From: Monomorium pharaonis
Taxonomy: Eukaryota > Arthropoda > Insecta > Hymenoptera > Formicidae
NCBI RefSeq assembly: GCF_013373865.1
Contig: NC_050471.1
Coordinates: 18,285,047-18,349,046, forward strand
DNA length: 64,000 nt
Direction: 5' to 3'
A model generated the notes under the pieces. The model saw nothing but the letters and a program-made list of their open reading frames with translations. It did not search any database and was not told the origin of the DNA. A program made the position numbers and the translations under genes. Numbering within the stretch: the stretch's first letter is position 1; each line of letters begins with the position of its first letter. Shown piece by piece: positions 44,600 through 55,800 of this stretch.

Positions 44600-47339
44600 G
44601 TCAATGGATAATAAGGTTAATAAAGGAGGAAGAAAGCTGTTAAACATAATAGAAGAATGTGGGTGGGAGATCTTCAATGGGAGTGTGGCAGGAGATGAGG
44701 AAGGAGAATTTACATACGTAAGAGGCAGAGGAAGCACTATGATTGATTATATCTTGGGTGAGGAAGAGACAAGAGATAGAATAGAAAAATGCTAGGAGAT
44801 AATGTAGATTCAGATCATTTGCCAGTGGAGATAGAAATTAGGAGCGGGAGAGGGAAAGAAAATAGAGAGTTAAAAATAGAGGTATAAGGGGAATTTGGGA
44901 CGAAGAGTAAAAAACGGTTTAGGCAAGAGTTGGAAAAGGAAATGGAGGTAGGGAGAGTGCGGAGGTTAAATGAGAAATAAGAAGGAATAGGTAGGATAAA
45001 GAGCAATAGGTAGGATAAAGAGAAAGAGGAGAAAAGGAAAAAAAGTAGTAAGGGTTGGTGGGATGAGGAGTGTAGGATAATGAAAAAACAAGTGAGGGGA
45101 AAATTGAGAAAATGGAGAGGGGAAAAAAAGAGTTGTTTAGAGAAAAGAAAGGAGTACAAAAAGTTATGTGAAAGGAAAAAGAACAAGAATAAAAAATGGA
45201 AAAAAAGTGCGAAAAAGGCTAGGGCAGAGAGTGAAGTTTGGAAGATAATAAATAAAAATAGGAGAAGAAAGAAGGTAAATAAGGGAATAAAGATGGAAAA
45301 GTGGAAAAAGTATTTTATGTGCTTACTAAGGGGGAGGATAGAAGAGTAGTTAGGGGGGAAGGTAGAAGAGTAGTTAGGGGGAAGAGAAGGGGATATGGAA
45401 GAGAAGGGGAGAAAAAGGAGATAATAAGTAGGGAGGAACTAAGGAGTGTAGTAAAGAGATTAAAACTAGGAAAGGCAGGGAGAATTGATGGAGTCCCGAA
45501 TAAAGTATGGAAGTAGAGGGGTGAGGCTGGAGGAATGGATGGTGGAATTTTTAAATAAGATGTGGAAAAGAGAGGAGTGGCCAGAAAAGTGGAAGAAGGG
45601 TGTAATTGTGCTTATAATAAAAAAGGGGGAGGGGAAAACGTAGAAGAATATAAGGGGACAACTTTGATGCCTTCACTGTATAAAGTGTCTGTTATGATTT
45701 TAGCGGAGAGGCTGAAGGAGGATATAGAGGCAAAGATGATAAATTCTAGACACTCAAGCAGGCTTTAGACAGAGCAGAGGTACCATAGATAACATTTTTG
45801 TATTTAATTACCTAGTAAATAGAAGTATAGGTAGAAAAGGAGGGAAACTGGTGACGTTATTTGTTGATTTGAAGGCGGCTTTTGATTCGATAAACAAGGG
45901 TATCTTGGTTAAAACGATGAGACAAAGGGGGATAAGGGGAGGTTTAATAGAGAGAGTGAAAACATTTAGAAAGACAAAAAGCAGTTAGAATAGGCGAGGA
46001 GATGGGGAAAGTTTTGGACGGGGAGGGGAATAAGACAGGGATGCCCGTTGAGTCTATTACTATTTAACATTCTAATATCAGACTTAGAAGAAGTTATGGG
46101 GAAAGTTAAGGGGGGGGGTGTAAAGTTAGGAGGAAAGAGGGTGCATGCTAGGATACGCGGATGATCTAGTAGTTATAGCGGAGGAGGGAGATCAGATGAA
46201 GAGTATGATATAGAGATTGGAAACGTATTTGGATGAGAAGAATCTAATATTAAACGCAAGAAAATCGAAAATAATGAAATTTAGAAGGGCAGGAGGTAGG
46301 GAAAGTAAAAAGAGTTGGTGGTGGGAGAATAGAGGAAGTTAGGGAGTACAGCTATCTGAGGTATATCATGCAAAAAACGGAGGACAAAAGGCGCAGGTAA
46401 GGGACAGAGTGAGGAAAGTGGCGGCAGTGATGGATCAGGTTTGAGGGATTGAGAAGAGAAGATATGGTAGAGATTGGGGGAGGAAGTTATGGATGTACGA
46501 CAGGCTCATATAGACTGTGATGAGTTATGAAGTGGAAATATGGGGTTGGAAAGAGATAGTATGGAAAAGTTAAAGGAAAGATATTTAAGGTGTGTGCTAA
46601 GTTTGGATTGGAGTACATAAGGATATATGGTGAGAGAAAATACAAAGGAATCAATTGAGAAGTAAAGTAAAAAGGAGAACGTGGGCATATAAAAAGAGGT
46701 TGGATGAGAGAAGGAACAGTGAGTTGGCAAGAAAATGTTTAGAAGAGATAAGAGCAAAAGGTAGAATAGAAAAAGTGGACGTGGGAAAGGAAGATAAGAA
46801 AGGGAATTTTTTGAGCATATAAGGTGGAAGTTGGAGGAGATAGAAGGGGAGCACAGAGAAGAGGTATTAGAAGCAATTATTAATAAGGATAGGCAATTAC
46901 AGAAAGAAGATAGATGGAGGAAAATTAGAGAGTCGAAATATAACATGCTAAATGCTATAAATGAGTGAAAGAGGAAGGGATTCCAGGGTATTTAAAAAAA
47001 GGGTGGAAATAGAGTAGGTGAAATAGAGTCATGAAGTTTAGGCTAGGCAATGGGATGAGAGGAAATAGATATTGGGAGAACGAAAAAAAGAAGATGTGTA
47101 GATTGTGTAGATGAAGGATTGAGACCTGGGAGTATGTGTGGGAGAAATGTAGAGATTGGGGTAAAGGTGGCCATGGTTGGCAGGACGCAATGGAGGATTT
47201 TAGGGGCGGAAGAAAGAGAGAGTTGGTTTAGGGAATTAGAGAGGGAGAGGGAAGAGAGAAAGGTGGAGTGGTACGCAGGAGAGATAAGAGTAAAAGCAAT
47301 ATTGGAAGGATAGGCAAAGGAAACAAAAGTCCACGGAGC

Positions 47340-47340
<1 letters not shown>
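44600..47340 (+). pseudogene. Purine-rich LINE: endonuclease and reverse transcriptase, degenerate
   Basis: APE endonuclease end: GGRKLLNIIEECGWEIFNGS and RGRGSTMIDYILGEEE (44620-44770). Reverse transcriptase: RLKLGKAGRIDGVPNKVWK (45460), then MEKRGVARKVEEG, VEEYKGTTLMPSLYK, GIRQGCPLSLLLFNILISDL (about 46020-46085) and the catalytic GYADDLVVIAEEG intact at 46151-46189. C-terminal CRLCRWRIETWEYVWEKC-like zinc motif (about 47104-47155, one stop). Many frameshifts. The N-terminal endonuclease half is missing. The plus strand is strikingly purine-rich. The style (RGRGSTVIDYV, zinc tail) matches LINEs common in ant genomes (from memory). I cannot fix the clade. Confidence 0.8.
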
Positions 47341-47401
<61 letters not shown>

Positions 47402-47416
47402 CGCGCGCGCGCGCGG
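47341..47416. repeat. (GT)n(GC)n microsatellite
   Basis: About 28 GT units then GC units at the 3' end of the purine-rich LINE. LINE-like 3' UTR sequence (GCCCGAAGCACCCCGGCATT; AACCCCGAGGGAAAACAATA) follows to about 47560. Confidence 0.95.
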
Positions 47417-47569
47417 CCGAGGATGTGTGGAGGCGTTAACTAGCCCGAAGCACCCCGGCATTCAGGTTAAGTAGTTTTAAGATGAGTTGCGAGTTGTTGT
47501 TAGAGAATAAGGTACAGAGATTGTAAACCCCGAGGGAAAACAATAAGAAACTATTATAATATTAGCTAA

Positions 47570-48765
47570 TATTGTTTGTTATAATATTATACTTTTATGA
47601 TGTTTCTATAATACGCAAAATTGCAAGAGCCAAAGGTTTTATTCAGTCAAACAATTTTATTTATATTTTTTATTCTTTTACATGATACTATGTACAAAAT
47701 ATTAATACTTTTATGATAATGATATGTAAGATTGCCAACGACCATTAATTTTTCAATTTTTGGAAATAAAAATGATTTTGAGTATATCGTTGGTAATGTT
47801 CCATATCCCCCTACGGGTTCCATAACTGCAATCTTTTTTCTCTTTTCAATAGTTGTTAATTATGTTCATTATGTATAACCGAAAAACTGCTGCTTATAAT
47901 ATGATTTGTAGAATTTTATTAACAAACTTGTACCAACAAGAATTGTCACACAAATTTTTACTTAGTTATTTAAATAAAGCAAAATTGTGATTCATAACCT
48001 CCTTCCCTCCTCTACTTAAATTTTGTTTTCAAAAAAGGATATTTCATTTCTATAAAATCTTTAAAATTAAAAAATTAATTTTTAAAATGTCGATAAAACA
48101 GATGATTTTATGAGAAAGAGGTTTTTTTAACAGATTTTTAAATAAAGATAGCTTTAATTTAAATTCTAAGAGGACCCTAACAAAAGCCTAAAATATTTTG
48201 TATAATTGTAATATGCACAGTTCTTTTAGCAAAGTTTATGTTTATCGTCACTGGTTGTTTAAGAGCTTATGTAAACGAGTTTATGTAAATATAATATAAC
48301 ATTACTTTCCTTGTGTAAATATAACATAAATAAAATTTTAAACTTTGTGAAAAAAATTTAGTCAATATTGTATCTATCTCTTTACTTTTTCAATTAAGAT
48401 ATATATTGCACGTATTATATCTCACAAAAAATATTTTCAATTTATGTTTAAATTCTCTATGAATAAAATTTTATAATTTAAGTTATAAGACTGTTCCACG
48501 CATATTTAAATTTTTTAAAATTTAATAAGACACTACAGACGCGCGCTATTTAGTTTTATATTTTTTCCTTTTTAAAAATAAATTGCGATAATAATTACGA
48601 GTGTATATAATTTATACAAATTATTTTTTGCTAACTCCATGATGACAGCCTCTCACAAAGTTAGCGCAGCAAAAGAATCAATTAGCGTCGTAGAAAAGCG
48701 ATGACAACATTTTGATAGATTCAACTATCGATTTAGTTTTTTTAAGAGTGAATAACGTAATATTC
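47570..48765. other. AT-rich intron sequence
   Basis: No ORF, repeat or TE terminus recognised. Confidence 0.45.
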
Positions 48766-48769
48766 TTAA

Positions 48770-49230
48770 ACATTACAACCAAGATCTATAAACTCATATA
48801 GAAAAAATTTTTTACATATTTTAACGCCATCTAATAGTTAACCCTGCATTGGCTCGGAATTACGTAGCCGAAATTTAATATGGCCGTCATTTATACTGTT
48901 GCCGGGTGATGTGGTTAAGGCAGGTTAAGGCTGTTGAGGCACGTTGAGGACAGTTAGTGCGTTGTAGTGCGTGTTAATCAGTTAATTCCAGGATTAACAC
49001 TGACTAACACGCACTACAACGCACTAACCGTCCTCAACATGCCTTAATCTGCCTTAACCACATCACCCTGCAACAGTACAAATGACGGCCATATTGACTG
49101 ACGGCCAAATTAAATTTTGGCTACGTAGTTCCGAATCAATGCAGGGTAAAGTATTAGATGTTAAAGACACGTTAAAATACGTGACAAATTTTTCCTATAT
49201 GAGTTTATAGACCTTGATTATAACTACAAA
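48770..49230. mobile_element. ~460-bp near-perfect palindrome (foldback MITE)
   Basis: Two arms of about 220 bp pair from GATCTATAAACTCATATAG (48783) and its inverse (49191) to the centre GTGCGTTGTAGTGCGTGTTA and its inverse. Internal words such as TTACGTAGCC and CAGTTAGTGCG are mirrored. Termini and target duplication are unclear. No ORF. Confidence 0.75.
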
Positions 49231-49234
49231 AAAA

Positions 49235-50280
49235 AAAATATAATTTTTAATGAGCAGTTCTTTGTGCTTCTCCAAACCATAAAAAATTATAGTTTCAAAT
49301 TTTTATGTATACAATATATTTACAATATATTTATTTAATTACAATTTATTACAATTCATTTACAATATATTTACAAAAGTAATTACACAAAATGAATAAT
49401 AAAATAGTTTTCTTATGTATAAATATGATAAATTTAGAAGCAGTTTCGTTTGATCCACAAACCAACATTGCCAGAATAATCTTTTCAACATTATTCGCGT
49501 CATTAACTCAAATAAATGTAAAACAAGTTAAATTTATTCTACTGTAAATAAATCTGCCATTTTAAATTTTGTAATATTAACATTATATTCAGATTTAGTA
49601 ATCTGAAATCAATATAAAGTAAGTTTCAAGTGAATTACATCACTATTTGAAGATCAAATCCGCTATATTGAATCTGCTGTAATAGACGTAAAATTTTGAA
49701 ATTTCGAGATTATTATAAAAATCGAATCAAAAACTAAGAAAACTATCATTAAAAAATTTTATTTTCACCAGAAAGCTTTTGTCCTCTAAAAAATTAGTAA
49801 TATTTTATTAAAGCTAATTTTTTTATAAAATTAAGTAATTTTTTAAATAAAAAATTACTGATTGTAATTTCAAAATAGCCATAAAGTACAACAAATGTTG
49901 ATTTTTTTCATCAAAATTTTATTAAAAAGTTTACTAAATCTTTTTCATTAAGATAAATATAACAAATATTATGTTTCAAATTAATAGAAATTATTAAAAA
50001 ATAAAATGCTAAAAGTATAAAATATAAAATTTATGTGAGAAAAATAAATATTTAACAAAAAAAGTGATAGAGAGGACTTACGATAACTTTTAAGTGAAAA
50101 AATAAATTTATTTAAAAAATTAAGAGAAAATAAATCGACCGCAGGTAGATTTGTAATAATATAGTACTAATAATATTGTAAATAATAAAAAAATGCAATG
50201 TTAAAAAATACAGCTATTGTACTATTTGGGAAGAACAGACATGCATTTAAAAAAGTTCGAATTTGATAATTGAAAAAATT
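49235..50280. other. AT-rich intron sequence next to the MoaE exon
   Basis: Very AT-rich, with no ORF and no repeat recognised. Confidence 0.45.
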
Positions 50281-50286
50281 ATTTAC

Positions 50287-50590
50287 TATTTGTCCATTTA
50301 CATTCTTTGTTTTGTTTCCATTGTGATTCTCCTATTTCGTATATTTCTTTCTTCCAAATGGGAACCGATGCTTTTAATGTGTTAATAGCGTATTCTACTG
50401 CCTTTAATGATTCCTCTCTATGGGGAGAAGAAACCGCAATTACAACACTTGCTTTGGATATCGGTACATTTCCAATACGATGATATATAGCAATGCCTTC
50501 TACGTTCCATTGTAAACGGATTTTGTCACAGATATTACTCATTTCTTTTAAAGCCATTGATTCATAAGCTTCATATTCTAGTTTGATTAC
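50287..50590 (-). CDS. Mocs2B: Molybdopterin synthase catalytic subunit (MoaE/MOCS2B) exon
   Basis: MOCS2B is the large subunit of molybdopterin synthase. It converts precursor Z (cPMP) to molybdopterin with sulfur carried by the MOCS2A (MoaD) subunit, in the cytosol. The exon begins after acceptor ATTTTTCAG and reads VIKLEYEAYESMALKEMSN, IAIYHRIGNVPISKASVVIA, VSSPHREESLKAVEYAINTL and SVPIWKKEIYEIGESQWK, then NKECKW. The HRIG and PIWKKE blocks are the conserved MoaE core, the latter holding the lysines known to be essential. This is the C-terminal two thirds of the domain; the N-terminal exon was not found. The likely donor is ACAAATA then GTAAAT, phase 1, matching 32603. Without splicing the frame stops four codons on (TAA at 50279-50281). 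No stops or frameshifts: a live host exon. Confidence 0.88.
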
Positions 50591-50594
50591 CTGA

Positions 50595-51170
50595 AAAATT
50601 TCAATAAATAATCTAGTTTTAATAATTAATCAAAAAGATTTAGAAAAATATTAATAAAAAACAGCATTTAATTTAAATATTGTAATGTTGACTTATTTGT
50701 AAATAATTCACAAACATTTAACAAAAATAATAAGATAAACAGGTCAATATATCGAACCAATACCAATTTTCCTAATACAATATAATTTATTAAATCAAAA
50801 ATATATCATTATAAACGCTATAAAAACAACTGTTAAAATTGTTAAACAAATTTCGAAAAGTTTCGACTATACATAATCTTCTTCAGTTGTGCCAAATTAC
50901 CAATATTTATGAAAAAACTTGATTAAAATAAAGCAAACGAAAATATAATTAACAATTTAGAAAATGATGCCGATTGAATATCCATAAAAACAACGCATAT
51001 TGTCTATAAAAATGTGTCATAATAATTAAAACGTGAACGAATAAATAATACAATCAAAAAAATATGGTCAAAAATCTTGTTGAGAAATCTAGAAGATCAA
51101 AACCAATGGGAAACGTGTAATTCATGAACAATATAAATCAATATGCGTATTGTAAAAAAACTATAAACTA
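50595..51170. other. Intron sequence upstream of the MoaE exon
   Basis: AT-rich, no features recognised. The missing N-terminal MoaE exon (GTTR-type motif) was looked for and not found. Confidence 0.4.
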
Positions 51171-51171
51171 C

Positions 51172-51218
<47 letters not shown>

Positions 51219-51238
51219 GTAATAATAATAATAGGACT
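51172..51238. repeat. (TAA)n tract, LINE tail
   Basis: About 20 units of a TAA/ATA triplet with one interruption. It directly abuts the 3' end of the minus-strand LINE, so it is likely its target-primed tail. Confidence 0.9.
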
Positions 51239-52378
51239 TTATTGTTTGGTACCAACAGCCAGTATACAATAAAGAAAAGATACAGAACATATACAAGCAA
51301 TAGGAAAGGCTATAACAAAGAATGTTGCTATGAAGCCTCTTAGAAACACATGAAAAAAAGAGAGAAACATAAGCAAGCACTAAACGTTAGAAGTTATGGT
51401 AAAATACATTAAAAAAGAGTCGCACAAATTTCGAAGAAAGATAGTCTGTCTCAGCCGAGAAACATTGAATAAAGCATACATAGAAGAACAAAACGCAAAA
51501 TAAGTAAGCAACTTTAAACATTAAGGGAAAAGAGGGATGATGAGATAAAACGGGCAGCTTCCTTGCAAAAAGAAAGGAAGTAGCAGATTTTATGGACAAC
51601 GGAAGCTGATTATAATAATACACAGCAATATACGAGAAGGAGGCACGAAATTTATAAGAGTGATGAGTGGGGAAGGATAGAAGGTGATAATGATGAGTGT
51701 CAGGCACGGAGGCTGAATGGAGTTCGGAGGTGAGCTGAAGAAGATGCCTAAGGTACAGAAGAGAATTGGAACAAAGAAGAGAGAAAACGAGACAGCACAA
51801 GTGGAAAATATAACGAGGACGCATTTTGAGCCAACCTAAACTGTTGAAGAGAGGAGTAAGATGGTCGAATTTACGGATACCGTAAGAAAAACAAAGACAA
51901 GAGTTTTGGACACGTTGAATACGTTCAGATAAATGTTGGGTAAGAGCAGGTGCGTAAACGACATCAGCATAGTCGAACAGGGAAACAATTATAGACTGAG
52001 AAACAACAAGTTTTTGAGAAGACGAAAGGATGTAACGGAAAGGATAAAGGAGACGTAGCCGAAAGAAAGCTGTTCGACATTTAGCAGTAACATGAGGTTT
52101 AAAGGACCACGAGGAATCGAAATGTACATCAAGGAGCTTAACGGAGAAAGAGTGAAGAATAGATGATGAGTTGAGGAATATGTCAAAAGCTTGGAGACGA
52201 GACAGGAAAGCAGTAGATCAGTAGAACCAGCGATCAGGAGGAAGGATTTCGAGGGGTTCAGGCAAAAGCCATTCGAAAACGTCCAGTTATCAACGATAGC
52301 AAGATCGTTGTTCAATCTGGAAAAGGCGGATAAGGCATCGGAAGGATGGAAAAAGCTATCTTGATTTCAGACAATATT
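51172..52378 (-). pseudogene. LINE with (TTA)n tail, C-terminal RT half
   Basis: On the minus strand, from 52378: QDSFFHPSDALSAFSRLNND, LAIVDNWTFSNGFCLNPSKS (a thumb-type motif after the RT palm), then after frameshifts YAPALTQHLSERIQRVQNSC, IRKFDHLTPLFNSLGWLKMR and PRYIFHLCCLVFSLL (52000-51780), and a Ser/Tyr/Phe-rich C-terminus. This order is typical of jockey/CR1-type LINEs. The 3' UTR carries AATAAA and ends in the (TTA)n tract (51172-51238 on plus as (TAA)n), the element's own tail. 5'-truncated. Confidence 0.75.
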
Positions 52379-52449
52379 AAAATCAGCAAGTAAAGCCAAC
52401 AGTTTCTACAAAGCGTTAAAACGATTGTAACGTTCGATAGTCAGGGCCA

Positions 52450-52700
52450 GAATGAGCGAACCTACTGTTTGTTAGTCATTTTCGACAAAATGTCAAACAA
52501 TAATATGAATTGTCAAGACACTCCGTGTCTTTCTGTAGATTCATTCCTTGTTCTGTAGATTGATTAATTACTTGGTCGCGTAATTGTTAACTGTAAGAGT
52601 CTGTCGCGTGAAGTGACTCGGTGAAATAAAGTGTACATATTATCTAAATCGTGAATGCCTCATTGAACCCTAGTCCCTGGGAACGCACTTTTAAACAAGC
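52450..52700 (+). mobile_element. LTR-like segment
   Basis: TGTTAGTCATTTTCGACAAA at the left, an AATAAA signal at about 52625 and a leader-like end near CCCTAGTCCCTGGGAACGC suggest a solo LTR of about 230 bp. No target duplication was found. A second GC-rich piece (52700-52780) follows. Confidence 0.3.
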
Positions 52701-52829
52701 AAAGTGCCTTCAACAATAAAAGACCAGCGGTGCCCAGGCGGAAGGCGGACCTCCAACGTGCACGAAGCGGCACAACAATATAAAAGAAAAAAAGAGTATG
52801 TAAGGAAGGAGGGGAGAAAGAGAAAGAGA

Positions 52830-55800
52830 TTGATTGATAACAATTTTATTCGCCAAGGCATAGGCCGAATGGCGTGGTAGAGACGATACATAATTCAATA
52901 CAATTTTATAATTAAAGAAATGAACAGACACGCCATAGTTTATGCATAAACTAAAGAATTTAAACTTAAGGGGTTATACTATTCAGCAAAAAAAATTTTT
53001 TTCCGTTTTTTTTTATTGGCTTAAATGATGCATAAACTATCTAAAAATGATATTCCAGCATAATTATAAGTGGGAAACATTAAAAAAAATTTTTACAACT
53101 TATTTTCCGAAGCGCCGCCGAGCGCTTTGAAATGTTTAAAAATGCCACTCCGTCACGCGCAGCATTTTGAAGCGTTGTAGTCAAGTCGGTATTTTTATAT
53201 AGGTAGAAGTAAGTTATACTTTCTCAAATTAAGTGTTAATTAAATGCGAATGAAAGTTTAAACGCCGTCGTTTAAATAGTAGCGTCGAAATCGGTATCAA
53301 ACAGCAAAACTATTATTGATATAGCGACTAACGTTGCTGCAATCCTTTATAATAATGGTTTTCAAGGATTACTTGCTATAATGAGCACTTAAACTAAAGA
53401 TTAGCCACGAATTTTACAATTATTGTATAGAAATCGATGAACGGCGTTCAAGCTGCAAACCGCTCAGCATCAATAAATAGAAAAAACGCGCGGAAGGACC
53501 TTACATCGCTTAAAAAGAAGGCTGAAGAGCAATATTTAGAAATGTTTTACGGTCCTAAGATAGCAGAGTGAAGGTAAAAAAATCAGCAAGCCGATATTTT
53601 CAATTTTTCATATAGTAAACATGTTTTGAAACTTTAAACGCGATTATCTCAGAACCATATTTTTCAAATTGACGTGCAGCACAACTCGGGCAATTTATAT
53701 TCGATTGACTTGAAATTTGAACTGTAGCTTCTTAGATAGATTATCTATCGAAGTACCAATGATTTTTACGATCATTAAATAATTACATTTTTTATAAACG
53801 ATTTAAAATCAATTTTTCATCGAAAAAAGTAATTTTTTTTTAAATGCATGCCAAATTTGTAAAAATCAATATTTTTTAATAATCGTTGGTACTTCCAAAG
53901 AAACACTAATATAGAATAGAAAAAATTTTTTTTTATTCCTGTAGATGCTGTATGAACATTGCTACCCTGCACGCCGTTTATCTCTTCGAAAAAAAAACGT
54001 TCTTAAGTAACTTATTGCCACGACGCCATTTTGTAATTTAAATAAAAAAAAATTTTTTTGTATATCTTAAAACTTATATAATAAACCCTGTAAACTTTAG
54101 TTTGATTGCTTTATTAGTAGTAGAAAAAAATTCATAAAAAAGCCTCATTTTTCAGCACGCCTGGGTAGTATAACTCCTTAAATGTAGAGCTAGAGCTTTG
54201 TGATTAAAGAAATAAGCAAACATGCTAGAATTTATATAAAAGTATAAACTAAACAATTTAAACTTAAATATAAAGCTTAAGCAAACGATATCAGAAAATG
54301 ATGCCATAAATAAACAACCATAATGACAGCAAGAACACTCAAAGTATGGGAATTGGTGATTCATCAGGAGGGTGTTGGATAATTTACCGCATGCATTCTA
54401 TGTTTTCCAAACTAAAATTTTAAACCTGTTTGAAGCGACCTTGCATACAAATGTTCATACAATCTGTCCGAGAACGATGCGAAGGTTGACATGCCGACCA
54501 CTGAGGCTGGCAGCTGTGACCACAGTTCCAATGCCTCCATTACGAATGAATTTTTATATGCGGTAGTTGATGCTATAGGGATATGAATCGAGGGGGCCTG
54601 TATTCGAAGTGAGCGTCGCAAGCTCACGAACGACCGAGACAACGGCTCGTGAAGGCACTGTGGCCGCTGCGTTGCCAAAATACGATACGTTAAGCATCCG
54701 AGGAAGTACTTGCGTCTCTCACTCGCTAACAACCATTGTAACTTGGAACGATAAGGCGTGATATGTTCATCTCGTTTAAGATTAAAGATATATCGTATGG
54801 AGACGTTCATCAGCCGTTGGACTTTTAATTTCAAGTACTTGGGTATATCATCATAGACGACGCAGGCATAATCGAGGTATGGCGTTACTAAGGACTGCAC
54901 GAGAAGTTTTTTAACGTCCCAGGGAATAAGCCAGGCACGCTGTCTGAGATTGTATAGGATGCCATGTATTCTAGTGGAAATAGATGAAACGTGCGAGTTT
55001 TAGCTCAGGTCAGACGACAGCACAACACCAAGACTTCTCACCGTGTCAACAAATTCGATCTGCCCATCGACAATGACATGTGGCAGCCTGCGTGACTTGA
55101 CGAAGGAGAGATTCTGCCTACTGCCGAAGATAATCGTTTTCATCTTCCCAGCGTTCAGACAAAGACCTTGATTCTCTGCCCAACGTGAGACTTCAAATGC
55201 ATCCTCAGTCATACGGAAGATAGCATCATTAATCACGTTTGTTGAGCATTGGATAAATAGCTGGAGGTCGTCAGCAAAAAGAGCACAGGAGAATTTGCAA
55301 TATTTTAGTCGGGAGAGAATTTATCAACATGAGAAAGAACACCGGCGTGGGTGCCGATCCCTGAGGAACACCAGACATGACGAGAAGAAATTCCGGCACT
55401 GTATTGTCATTCATAACGACAGCTTGTAAGCGACCGGTAATAGGAGTGGACCCATTTAATGGCATCAGATGAAAAATTCAATAGCTTTAAGGCTCTCAGT
55501 AGTGCCTCATGTTTAATCGAGTCAAATGCTTTGCTGAAATCGAACAAGGTTGCAAGGGTTACGAGATCATTCTCGATACTCAAACGGATAGTATGGGTAA
55601 GATAGAGCAAAGCAGTCTGGGTGCTCCGGTCTGAACCCAAATTGAAGGAGCGAAAGCAGACGATAATCCTCGAGGTACTGGGAGATTTAGCTAGCAATGA
55701 TCTTATAAAAAATCTTTACGATATGACACAAATTTGCAATGGGCCTAGTATCTGAGACAGACCGAGGATTGGCACACTTGTTTAAGGGTATGTACGCCTT

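Noticed and set aside
47228..47474. ORFs rich in Cys/Val or His/Thr across the GT/GC run
   Set aside because: Microsatellite translation at the 3' end of a LINE.
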